NCBI GenBank assembly: GCA_958423465.1 | Contig: CATZRD010000050.1 | Location: 1-13,736, forward strand | Length of the DNA: 13,736 bases | Source: an uncultured Oscillospiraceae bacterium | GTDB lineage: Bacteria; Bacillota; Clostridia; Oscillospirales; Oscillospiraceae | Direction: 5' to 3' | In this document: piece after piece, positions 7,907 to 13,736 of the stretch | Numbering within the stretch: position 1 is the first letter of the stretch | How the letters are laid out: every line of letters starts with the position of its first letter | The notes under the pieces: model-generated | Seen by the model: the letters and a program-made list of their open reading frames with translations, nothing else | Database searches by the model: none | What the model was told of the DNA's origin: nothing | Made by a program: the position numbers and the translations under genes

Positions 7907-7932
7907 AACCGTATCACAAAACTAGTACAGTT
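7907..7932. promoter_or_regulatory. Operator 2, imperfect dyad at the transcript start
   Basis: AACCGTAT-N10-GTACAGTT is the second dyad (6 of 8 matching arm positions). It lies between the predicted transcription start and the GntR ribosome binding site. Spacing and arm sequence repeat those of operator 1, which argues for two dimers binding side by side or a cooperative complex. Confidence 0.65.
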
Positions 7933-7946
7933 TGGGGTGAGAGACC

Positions 7947-8333
7947 GTGGTATCCTTTGCGGACCTGACGCTGACGGGAGAGGGGCCCATCTACGACCAG
8001 ATCGTGGACTACGTCCGCCGGGGCGTGGCCGGGGGGACCATCCGGGACGGGGAGGAGCTGCCATCCCGCCGGGTGCTGTCGGCCCTGCTGGGGGTGAACC
8101 CCAACACCATCCAGAAGGCCTGCCGCCTGATGGAGGAGGAGGGGCTGATCGTCTCCCACGCCGGGGCCAAGAGCTATGTTTCCGCCTCGCCGGAGCGGGT
8201 GGAGCTGACCCGCTGGCGGCTGATGCGCTCAGACGCGGCCCGGGCGGCGGCGGCCCTGAAGGGGCTGGGACTTCAGAAGGAGCAGGCTCTGAGCCTGCTG
8301 TCGGAGCTTTGGGACGAGGAGGGAGAGACATGA
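7947..8333 (+). CDS. GntR-family transcriptional regulator, YtrA type
   Basis: This 128-residue DNA-binding regulator has a winged helix-turn-helix at about residues 10-78. The typical opening is PIYDQIVDYVRRGVAGG, then the recognition region LPSRRVLSALLGVNPNTIQKA, then LMEEEGLIVSHAGAKSYV. A short helical tail of about 40 residues follows in place of a large ligand domain. That is the YtrA subfamily layout, which usually regulates its own ABC operon. The start is the GTG at 7947, preceded by GGTGA at 7936-7940; no ATG fits the homology. Its stop overlaps the next start as ATGA. It probably represses the promoter at 7871 through the tandem dyads at 7880-7932. The inducing signal cannot be read from the sequence. 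Confidence 0.92.
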   Translation: MVSFADLTLTGEGPIYDQIVDYVRRGVAGGTIRDGEELPSRRVLSALLGVNPNTIQKACRLMEEEGLIVSHAGAKSYVSASPERVELTRWRLMRSDAARAAAALKGLGLQKEQALSLLSELWDEEGET

Positions 8334-9070
8334 GAGCGCACGGTTCGGTGCTGGGGCTGTGGGTCCGGCGGACCCTGCCCCTGACGCTGCTGGTCACGGC
8401 GGCGACGGCGGCGGTCCAGGTGGGGACCTTCCTATATGCCATGGAACAGGACGCCGCGGCGGTCCCGGTGGCCTTTTGGAACATGGAGCTGCTGATGGAC
8501 CAGACCAGGATGGAGGTACAGTTCGTCCTTGGCCTGCTGCTGGTGGGGCTGGCGGCGGTCCGCCCGGCGCTTCAGCGGGGAAAGTGGCGCTATACCCTCC
8601 GGCGGCTGCGGGTCCGGGAGGAGGCGTCCATCCTGTGGTACGCCGCGGCGGCTTTCGGGTGCTTCCTCCTCTACTGGGGGGCGGAGGCGGCGGTGTGCCT
8701 GGGCCTGACGGCGCTGGCGGCCGCCCGGAGCGACCCCGGCTTTGTCAGCGGTCAGACGGCGTTTCTGCTGTCCCAGGGCATCCCCCTGTTTCAGAGCCTG
8801 CTGCCGGTGACCAGCGCCCTGGCCTATGTCCGCAATATCCTCATGTTCCTGACCCTGGCCCTCTTCGCCGCCATGGGCTGCCGGGGGCGGACGTGGGTCA
8901 GCGCCTATACCGCCGCGCTCATCCTGTGCGCCTGGCAGTTCGTGACGGATATCGACCGCGTCACCGGGGATATCGTGGACAGTATGGCGGCGGCGGTGTG
9001 CCTGCTGGCAGCGGGGGCGGTGCTGGCGGAAGGGTGGAAAGGAGGCGGCGATGAAGCAGAGGATCTGTAA
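8330..9070 (+). CDS. Multi-pass membrane protein, probable ABC permease subunit A
   Basis: This 246-residue protein has about six hydrophobic helices, at roughly 15-37, 62-80, 101-131, 166-183, 188-205 and 215-234. It has no recognisable catalytic motif. Its place between a YtrA-type regulator and an ABC ATPase makes it a likely membrane half of that transporter. A basic loop at 85-95 (KWRYTLRRLRV) just before helix 3 looks like the part that would touch the ATPase, and a similar loop occurs in the next protein. The ATG at 8330 overlaps the regulator's stop (ATGA), so translation is probably coupled. Its end overlaps the next gene by 20 nt. I cannot name a specific family. Confidence 0.85.
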   Translation: MRAHGSVLGLWVRRTLPLTLLVTAATAAVQVGTFLYAMEQDAAAVPVAFWNMELLMDQTRMEVQFVLGLLLVGLAAVRPALQRGKWRYTLRRLRVREEASILWYAAAAFGCFLLYWGAEAAVCLGLTALAAARSDPGFVSGQTAFLLSQGIPLFQSLLPVTSALAYVRNILMFLTLALFAAMGCRGRTWVSAYTAALILCAWQFVTDIDRVTGDIVDSMAAAVCLLAAGAVLAEGWKGGGDEAEDL

Positions 9071-9578
9071 CTGGGCCCGGCGGTGGCTGCCTCCGGGGCT
9101 GGAGCCGGAGGGGGAGCTGAAGCTCATGGCCGGGAGCCTGGCCGTCATGGCCCTGATCAGCGCCGTGGGATTCTCCGGCCGGCTGGAGAGCGGGATTCAG
9201 GCCTTGTACCGGGTCCTCGGTCAGGACAGGAAGGTCCTGTGGCCGGAGGCCCGGATGATCCCCTTTTACCAGCTTCTACCGGAGACGGCGGTGTTTTTCG
9301 CCGCCGTGGCCCTAGCCTTTGGCCTGTGGCTGGGACTTTGGCTGTACTGCCGTCAGGAGAGCCGGGCGGACTACCGCCTGCGGCTGCTGCCGGACCGGTG
9401 GGAGTTTTTCCGCCGGACAGCGTCCCTGCCCCTGCTGTATCTGGCGCTGGCGGCGCTGACGGCGGCGCTGATGGTGCTGCTCCACTACCTGCTGTACCTG
9501 GCCCGGGTGCCGGAGAAGTGCCTGGAGCCGGACCAGTGGGGACTATTTCTGGACGCTCTGCTTGGAAGGAGGCACTGA
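9051..9578 (+). CDS. Small membrane protein, probable ABC permease subunit B
   Basis: This 175-residue protein has about three membrane helices, at 23-41, 76-99 and 124-151. A long, probably outside-facing loop lies between the first two, and a basic cytoplasmic loop at 101-122 contains DYRLRLLPDRWEFF. That loop resembles YTLRRLRVREE in the upstream membrane protein, which suggests both dock on the same ATPase. The ATG at 9051 has AAAGGAGG at 9038-9045 inside the end of the previous gene. The stop lies 1 nt before the ATPase start. Alone it has too few helices for a full transporter half, so it may be an accessory subunit or pair with the 246-residue protein. I recognise no named family. Confidence 0.82.
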   Translation: MKQRICNWARRWLPPGLEPEGELKLMAGSLAVMALISAVGFSGRLESGIQALYRVLGQDRKVLWPEARMIPFYQLLPETAVFFAAVALAFGLWLGLWLYCRQESRADYRLRLLPDRWEFFRRTASLPLLYLALAALTAALMVLLHYLLYLARVPEKCLEPDQWGLFLDALLGRRH

Positions 9579-9579
9579 G

Positions 9580-10326
9580 ATGCTGATACTGAAGGACGTG
9601 GAAAAGACCTACGGCGTATATAAGACCGCCGTGGACAAGGTGAGCCTCCAGGTGGCCCCGGGGGAGATCGTGGGCCTCTTCGGGGAGAACGGGGCGGGGA
9701 AAACCACCCTCTTAAAGTCCATCCTGGGCCTGCTGCGCCACGGCGGGACCGTGGAGCTGGACGGGGAGCCGGTGGGGCGGAGCAACATCCACCGGCTGGC
9801 CTTCGCCACCTGCGAGCACTCCTTTTTTCCGGATCTCACGGCCTCGGCCCACCGGGATTTTATGCGGGACCATTTCCCGGGCTTCCGGGAGAAGCGGTTC
9901 AAGGCCCTGACGGAGTTTTTTGATCTGCCTACGGACCGGGCGGCCAGGCGGCTCTCCACCGGCCAGAAGAACCAGCTGGAGGTCATATTGGCCCTGTGTC
10001 AGGGGGCGGACTACATCCTCATGGACGAGCCCTTTGCCGGCAACGACGTCTTTAACCGGGACGATTTCTACAAGGTGCTGCTGGGTATTCTGGAGCCCAC
10101 GGAGGCGGTGATCCTCTCCACCCACCTCATCGAGGAGGTGGACAGCTTCATCAGCCGGGCGGTGCTGCTGCGGGCCGGTAAGGTGGTGGGGGACGTCAGC
10201 GTCCTGGATCTGGAGGAGCGGGGGGAGACCCTCATGGGCTTCATCCAGAAAACCTACCACCGGTCCCCGGACCGGGTGGCCCGGGCCCTGGACCAGCTTA
10301 CCGGCGGGGAGGAGGAGAAGCCGTGA
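9580..10326 (+). CDS. ABC transporter ATP-binding protein, YtrB/BcrA-like
   Basis: This 248-residue nucleotide-binding subunit hydrolyses ATP to drive the linked membrane proteins. Walker A is GENGAGKT at 35-42, the signature is LSTGQ at 125-129, and Walker B is YILMDE at 145-150 with catalytic Glu150. The D-loop is AGND, and the H-loop histidine is His182 in STHLIEEVD. Where most relatives have the Q-loop glutamine, this protein reads ATCEHSFFPDLT (Glu79). An upstream in-frame TTG at 9562 exists. The ATG at 9580 is preferred because GGAAGGAGG at 9564-9572 is well spaced and the β-strand MLILKDVEKTYG starts there. It follows the membrane gene by 1 nt and overlaps the next gene by 4 nt (GTGA). 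The substrate is unknown. Confidence 0.95.
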   Translation: MLILKDVEKTYGVYKTAVDKVSLQVAPGEIVGLFGENGAGKTTLLKSILGLLRHGGTVELDGEPVGRSNIHRLAFATCEHSFFPDLTASAHRDFMRDHFPGFREKRFKALTEFFDLPTDRAARRLSTGQKNQLEVILALCQGADYILMDEPFAGNDVFNRDDFYKVLLGILEPTEAVILSTHLIEEVDSFISRAVLLRAGKVVGDVSVLDLEERGETLMGFIQKTYHRSPDRVARALDQLTGGEEEKP

Positions 10327-11771
10327 AAAAGTGGCTGTGCCTTCTGGCGCTCCTGACGGCGGCCAGCCTGACCCTGCTCGTCGCCGCCCATATTTCCCTC
10401 TACCGCCAGCGGGACCGGGTGGTGATCTATCAGACGACCCTGGCGGGGGACCCGGCTTCGGCGGAGGGCCTGACCGTCACCTTCCACGACCAGCAGCGGG
10501 GCCAGCTCTTCTGGGACAGCGCCATCCCCCTGGGGACGGCGGAGCCCCAGGCGGAGACGGAATTTCGATTCTACAGCAGGTCCCCGATCAGGGAGAGATT
10601 CTTCTTTCGAGAGGAGCTGGAGATCCGCTTCTGGGGAGACACCGACGGTCTGGGCGTTACCAACTCCACGGGATATGAGCGCTTCGACGCCCTGTGGGAG
10701 CGTATGCTCCAGGCGCTGCCGAAGGAGGCCCCTCTGGGGGAGGAGCGTACCGCCACCCTGGCGGTGAGGGATTTCTGCGATTATCTGCCCCTCTATATCC
10801 GGGAGCTTGATCTGGCGTCCTACGGCCTCTACGCGGAGGATACGGAGGGGGGCCTGTTGTCGGCGGCGGAGGAGCTGGCCCGGTATCTCAACGTGGTCCC
10901 GCCGGAGGACTGGACCCTGGAGGTCACCTATACGGACTGCGGTGAGTCCCAGACCGCCAGCGCCGCCTACGCGGTGGAGCCGCCCCAGGTGCTGGCCCAG
11001 GCGACGGAAGGAGGGCTCTACCTCTGCCTGAAAACGGACCGGCCGGAGATGATCCAGTGCCGGGACGGGGCGGGGCTGTGGTACGTGCCTTTCCAGGATA
11101 CCGGACGGACGGCAAAGGCCTACTATGGGACCGGCAGCCAGCCGGAGACGCTGCCCGTTGTGACACTGGACGTCAGCGGCGCTCAGGTGGTCCTGCCCTT
11201 CGATCCCTGTGAGGCGGTCCCTCTGGCGCTGGAGCCGTCCGAGAGCGGGGAGGACCTGCTGCTCTATCTCCGGGAGGGGGAGGACCTGGTCCTCCATGTG
11301 GTGGACGCCGCCTCCGGCCGGACCCGCCAGGAGCTGACCCTGGCGGAGGGCGTGGGGGAGGGTCTGGAGCTGTCCTTTGTGCCGGCGGAGCCGTCGGGAC
11401 GGCTGGCGGTGCTTTCGGACGGGACCTTCGCCCTGGCGGCGGAGGAGGCGGGGCGGTACGTCCTGACCTGCGCCGGGGTTCTGGAGGCCCCGGCGGGGCT
11501 GGAGACGGACGAGGCCCATTTCCTTCGGGCTATGACGGCGGAGGAGAACGAGCCCGCGGCCCTGTGGGACGGGGAGCGGCTGGCCTGGGCCTCCACGGCC
11601 TATAAGCGCTACAACATCCATATGGGCTTTTACGCGGCGGTGTTCGACCGGGCGGGGGAGATGACGTATCTGGGCAGATACCAGACCTCCCGGGGCCGGG
11701 GCGGCGACGGCAGCCTGAGCGGCTCCTATCTGTTTGACGATACCCTGATCCTGGAGCTGTCAGCGGGCTGA
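10323..11771 (+). CDS. Large membrane-anchored extracytoplasmic protein of the ABC operon
   Basis: This 482-residue protein starts with Lys-Lys and a hydrophobic helix at about 4-23, an uncleaved anchor or signal peptide, so the rest is expected outside the membrane. There is no good lipobox. Residues of about 30-200 are mixed α/β. The second half has recurring β-rich blocks such as LLLYLREGEDLVLHVVD, RLAVLSDGTFALAAEE and AALWDGERLAWAS, which look like β-propeller blades; this is inference. The start is the GTG at 10323, whose GTGA overlaps the ATPase stop, with GGAGGAGGAG just upstream. Co-translation with the ATPase suggests it senses or binds the ligand, or regulates the complex from outside. 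I recognise no named family. Confidence 0.85.
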   Translation: MKKWLCLLALLTAASLTLLVAAHISLYRQRDRVVIYQTTLAGDPASAEGLTVTFHDQQRGQLFWDSAIPLGTAEPQAETEFRFYSRSPIRERFFFREELEIRFWGDTDGLGVTNSTGYERFDALWERMLQALPKEAPLGEERTATLAVRDFCDYLPLYIRELDLASYGLYAEDTEGGLLSAAEELARYLNVVPPEDWTLEVTYTDCGESQTASAAYAVEPPQVLAQATEGGLYLCLKTDRPEMIQCRDGAGLWYVPFQDTGRTAKAYYGTGSQPETLPVVTLDVSGAQVVLPFDPCEAVPLALEPSESGEDLLLYLREGEDLVLHVVDAASGRTRQELTLAEGVGEGLELSFVPAEPSGRLAVLSDGTFALAAEEAGRYVLTCAGVLEAPAGLETDEAHFLRAMTAEENEPAALWDGERLAWASTAYKRYNIHMGFYAAVFDRAGEMTYLGRYQTSRGRGGDGSLSGSYLFDDTLILELSAG

Positions 11772-11785
11772 GACGCGAAATGACA

Positions 11786-11817
11786 GGAGGCGTCCCGGCT
11801 TTCGCCGGGACGCCTCC
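11786..11817. terminator. 14-bp hairpin, terminator of the DUF4364 gene and probably of the ABC operon
   Basis: The arms at 11786-11799 and 11804-11817 pair perfectly around TTTC, which reads as a GAAA tetraloop on the - strand. The hairpin lies between the convergent stops at 11771 and 11827. The - strand continues with TGTCATTTCG, mildly U-rich. The + strand lacks a U tract, so termination is probably better on the - strand. Confidence 0.75.
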
Positions 11818-11826
11818 GCTATGCTC

Positions 11827-12351
11827 TCAGTTCCCGCCGTAGAGGAGGGCCATGATCTTGGTGTAGATCTCCTCGGCGTGGGCCTTGAAATTTTTTTGCA
11901 GCTCCCTGCCCATGTCCTCCCGGGTCACCAGAAGTTCCAGTCCCATGAGCCGCCCCAGCTCGTCGCTGAGGGACAGCCGCACCTCGTAGCCCTGGCCCTT
12001 CGGCTCCATGGAGGCGCTCACCAGGCTGCGCCGCTTGAGTTGCTCGTTCAGCGCCGCCAGCTCCTCGTCGGCCCGCATCCGCACGGAGTAGGGCAGGCTG
12101 CTCTCGCACACGGCGCTGTTGCGGCGGCCCTTCTCGGTGATGGCGTACTGTCCGTCGCCATCCACCGTCAGATGCTCCGTGCGCACCAGATCCGCCAGAC
12201 ACTCGGAAAAGCCGAAGTAGTCCACGCCGCCGTCGCACATGCTGGCCTCCTGGAGCATCTCAAAGCGGACCGGCTGGATCAGGCGGGCCGCGATATACAA
12301 AATCAGGAATTTGATCTCCAGCTTATCGCTGATAAAACCGAACTCACCCAT
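11827..12351 (-). CDS. DUF4364 family protein
   Basis: This 174-residue protein belongs to DUF4364, a small family common in Clostridia with no established function. The N-terminal part is a winged-helix-like fold (LEIKFLILYIAARLIQPVRFEMLQ at about 11-34, then DYFGFSECLADLVRTEHL at 44-61, and a wing ending in QYAITEKGRR at 68-77). The rest is charged and helical, about 90-174. The fold suggests nucleic-acid binding or a regulatory role, but no target is known. The open frame runs to 12576; the ATG at 12351 is chosen because GGAGGT lies just upstream on the - strand and homology begins there. It has its own promoter and is divergent from the cysteine-rich gene. Confidence 0.9.
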   Translation of the reverse strand: MGEFGFISDKLEIKFLILYIAARLIQPVRFEMLQEASMCDGGVDYFGFSECLADLVRTEHLTVDGDGQYAITEKGRRNSAVCESSLPYSVRMRADEELAALNEQLKRRSLVSASMEPKGQGYEVRLSLSDELGRLMGLELLVTREDMGRELQKNFKAHAEEIYTKIMALLYGGN

Positions 12352-12387
12352 AAGGCACCTCCCCGGGCAGTTTATCCATTCCCCCCT

Positions 12388-12416
12388 ATTATACCTGTCC
12401 CCGCCCCATTTGTACA
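12388..12416 (-). promoter_or_regulatory. σA-type promoter of the DUF4364 gene
   Basis: On the - strand, TGTACA (12416-12411, 4 of 6) is followed after 17 nt by a perfect TATAAT (12393-12388). Transcription would start near 12380, leaving a leader of about 29 nt before the ATG at 12351. Confidence 0.7.
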
Positions 12417-12507
12417 GAGGAGATTTCACCACCGGACCCGCCGGCGCATACACTGGACCGAAGGCGAGAGCCTGACACAATCCACTACTTATGTAGGAGG
12501 TCAAATG

Positions 12508-13347
12508 ATGGCTGAACGTATCGTCCCCGGCCCGGTGTGCCCTTCCCAGGACAACTGCGAGGCCGTTTGCATCCATACCAGAAAAATTTACGACAGTTGC
12601 AAAGACAAAGACTGCGTGGAGGAGCTGCGGTTCTATCCCACCCAGTGCAGCCAGGAGCTGCTCAGCCGCGCCCAGACCGTCAAGGGTGGCAAAGCTGAGC
12701 TGCTGTACACCTATATCGACGTGGAGCCGGTGGTCTTCAACCGGGGCTTCTACACCGTGGATATGCGGTTTTTCTACCGCGTTACCCTCAACGCCTACTG
12801 CAACTGCCCCCGTCCCCAGGAGGTGGAGGGCCTGTGCGTCTTTGACAAACGGGTGATTCTCTTCGGCAGCGAGGGCAGCGCCAAGATCTTCTCTTCCCGC
12901 ACCCGCCCCGACGCTCTGGACCGGCAGAACATCCAGCAGAGCAATATGCCCGTGGCCGTGGTGGAGGCGGTGGACCCCATCGTCCTGGACGCCAGGATCG
13001 TGGACTGCTGCGACTGCCGCTGCTGCGACTGCGACATCTGCGAGATCCCCGGTTGCGTCTGCCAGTGCTTCGGCGGGGACCTGACCATGGGCGAGAACGA
13101 CCGCCGGGTGCTGGTGACCCTGGGCCAGTTCTCCATCGTGCGTCTGGAGCGGGACAGTCAGCTCCTGATGCCGGTGTTCGACTACTGCATGCCGGAGAAG
13201 GAGTGCCCCAACGGCTGCGGCGGCGACGACCCCTGCCAGCTGTTCCAGTCCATCGCGTTCCCGGTGGGGGAGTTCTTCCCCCCCAACAGCGTGGATATGC
13301 CCCGGGACTATGACAGCGCCAAGCAGTACTGCGGTTGCCGCGGGTAA
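12508..13347 (+). CDS. Cysteine-rich protein of clostridial type, possibly spore- or envelope-associated
   Basis: This 279-residue protein contains 25 cysteines. Ten of them fall within residues 166-187, in a run of CC, CxC and CxxC pairs beginning DCCDCRCCDCD. Five more lie near the N-terminus, around the block IYDSCKDKDCVEELRFYP, which I associate with an uncharacterised clostridial family. There are also two pairs near the C-terminus. Two similar β-rich segments surround the cluster (YIDVEPVVFNRGFYTVDMRF and RRVLVTLGQFSIVRLERDSQ). No signal peptide or membrane helix is visible. It could form disulfide-cross-linked spore material or bind metal; neither is shown. ATGs occur at 12505 and 12508; 12508 is preferred because AGGAGG at 12495-12500 is then 7 nt away. 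It appears to be a single-gene unit ending at the hairpin at 13375. Confidence 0.88.
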   Translation: MAERIVPGPVCPSQDNCEAVCIHTRKIYDSCKDKDCVEELRFYPTQCSQELLSRAQTVKGGKAELLYTYIDVEPVVFNRGFYTVDMRFFYRVTLNAYCNCPRPQEVEGLCVFDKRVILFGSEGSAKIFSSRTRPDALDRQNIQQSNMPVAVVEAVDPIVLDARIVDCCDCRCCDCDICEIPGCVCQCFGGDLTMGENDRRVLVTLGQFSIVRLERDSQLLMPVFDYCMPEKECPNGCGGDDPCQLFQSIAFPVGEFFPPNSVDMPRDYDSAKQYCGCRG

Positions 13348-13374
13348 GACTCCGCTTTTAAATGAAACACGAAG

Positions 13375-13406
13375 GGGAGCGCCCCGGCGAAAGCCGGGGC
13401 GCTCCC
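13375..13406. terminator. 14-bp GAAA-tetraloop terminator between convergent genes
   Basis: The arms at 13375-13388 and 13393-13406 pair perfectly around GAAA, a stable GNRA loop on the + strand. The hairpin is 27 nt after the stop of the cysteine-rich gene and just before the end of the Nudix gene on the other strand, so it probably serves both. It shares the core CCCGGCGAAAGCCGGG with the hairpin at 11786-11817 read on the - strand. Confidence 0.8.
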
Positions 13407-13413
13407 TTACGCG

Positions 13414-13736
13414 CTAGGCCTGCTCTTTGATATACGTCTCGGCAGCCAGGAGCACCTCCTCGTCGGTGGCGAAGGTCACCAGGGGCCGGGCGTCCCGGAA
13501 GGAGAACCAGCCCAGCTGCCGGATCTCCTCCTCCTGGGCGTGTTCCCTGCCGCCGGTGGGGGAGGCGATGAAAAAGATCACGTCCTTCACCACGCCGGGG
13601 GCGGGGTAGTAGGTGACCACCTGGCGGAACCGGGTGTCGATGTCCACCTCCAGCCCCGTCTCCTCCCGGATCTCCCGGCGGGCGGTCTCCTCCTCGGTCT
13701 CCGCTCCCTCCACATGGCCCTTGGGAAAGCTCCAGT
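13414..13736 (-). CDS. Nudix hydrolase, Ap4A-hydrolase type (5' end outside the window)
   Basis: About 106 C-terminal residues are visible; the reading frame runs off the window end without a convincing start. The sequence opens WSFPKGHVEGAETEE and contains the complete Nudix box G-x5-E-x7-REIREETGL. That box binds the divalent metal and catalyses cleavage of nucleoside diphosphates linked to another group. The WSFPKGHVE lead-in is typical of the asymmetric diadenosine tetraphosphatase (NUDT2-like) branch. Other Nudix substrates cannot be excluded. A GTG at 13713 lies inside the Nudix box and is not a real start. The TAG stop is 8 nt from the hairpin at 13375-13406, which faces it as a terminator. 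Confidence 0.9.
   Translation of the reverse strand, partial: WSFPKGHVEGAETEEETARREIREETGLEVDIDTRFRQVVTYYPAPGVVKDVIFFIASPTGGREHAQEEEIRQLGWFSFRDARPLVTFATDEEVLLAAETYIKEQA

Noticed and set aside
9562..9579. TTG start for the ABC ATPase
   Set aside because: It would overlap the ribosome binding site GGAAGGAGG, which is ideally placed for the ATG at 9580.
12352..12576. Upstream extension of the DUF4364 gene, and the + strand frame from 11821 into the cysteine-rich gene
   Set aside because: Both extensions run through the divergent promoter region and do not look like either protein family.
1..13736. CRISPR arrays, insertion sequences and phage genes
   Set aside because: No regularly spaced repeats, transposase or integrase motifs, or terminal inverted repeats were found on either strand.

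Overview
The window looks like a piece of chromosome from a high-GC clostridial Firmicute, most likely a gut Oscillospiraceae relative (Flavonifractor/Oscillibacter-like). This is inferred from five things: about two-thirds GC in most genes, strong AGGAGG-type ribosome binding sites, a single-chain PurL of about 1,230 residues, a DUF4364 protein, and a cysteine-rich clostridial-type protein. No rRNA, tRNA, CRISPR array, transposase or replication origin was seen.

Layout. (1) 121-5082, + strand: the end of a de novo purine operon, purD followed by purL with 3 nt between stop and start. (2) 5101-5136: a perfect 36-nt palindrome that separates purL from the convergent adenine deaminase gene ade (6881-5148, - strand). 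De novo synthesis and adenine salvage therefore lie tail to tail. (3) 7088-7863: a one-gene transcription unit with its own near-consensus promoter and a 36-nt palindromic terminator. It encodes an unrecognised 223-residue protein with a single membrane anchor, and its base composition is less GC-rich than its neighbours. A 14-nt direct repeat (one mismatch) lies on each side of the gene. (4) 7871-11817: a five-gene operon under a perfect-consensus promoter: a YtrA-type GntR repressor, two multi-pass membrane proteins, an ABC ATPase, and a large membrane-anchored extracytoplasmic protein. Most junctions overlap (ATGA, 20 nt, 1-nt gap, GTGA), which suggests translational coupling. Two tandem dyads with a 27-bp period cover the promoter -10 and the start of the transcript and are the likely repressor operators. 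(5) 11827-12351, - strand: a DUF4364 gene with its own promoter, divergent from (6) 12508-13347, + strand: a 279-residue cysteine-rich protein. Each of these two genes ends in a 14-bp GAAA-tetraloop hairpin with the same core, in mirror-image orientation. (7) 13414 to the window end, - strand: a 5'-truncated Nudix hydrolase of the Ap4A-hydrolase type.

How the parts work together. PurD and PurL catalyse steps 2 and 4 of IMP synthesis, and Ade feeds hypoxanthine into the same pool. The GntR/ABC operon resembles the ytr/bcr class of self-regulated, ligand- or stress-induced ABC systems, but its gene set (two dissimilar small permease-like proteins, one ATPase, one large outside-facing protein) is not one I can match to a characterised system. 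It is the best candidate here for an undescribed system.
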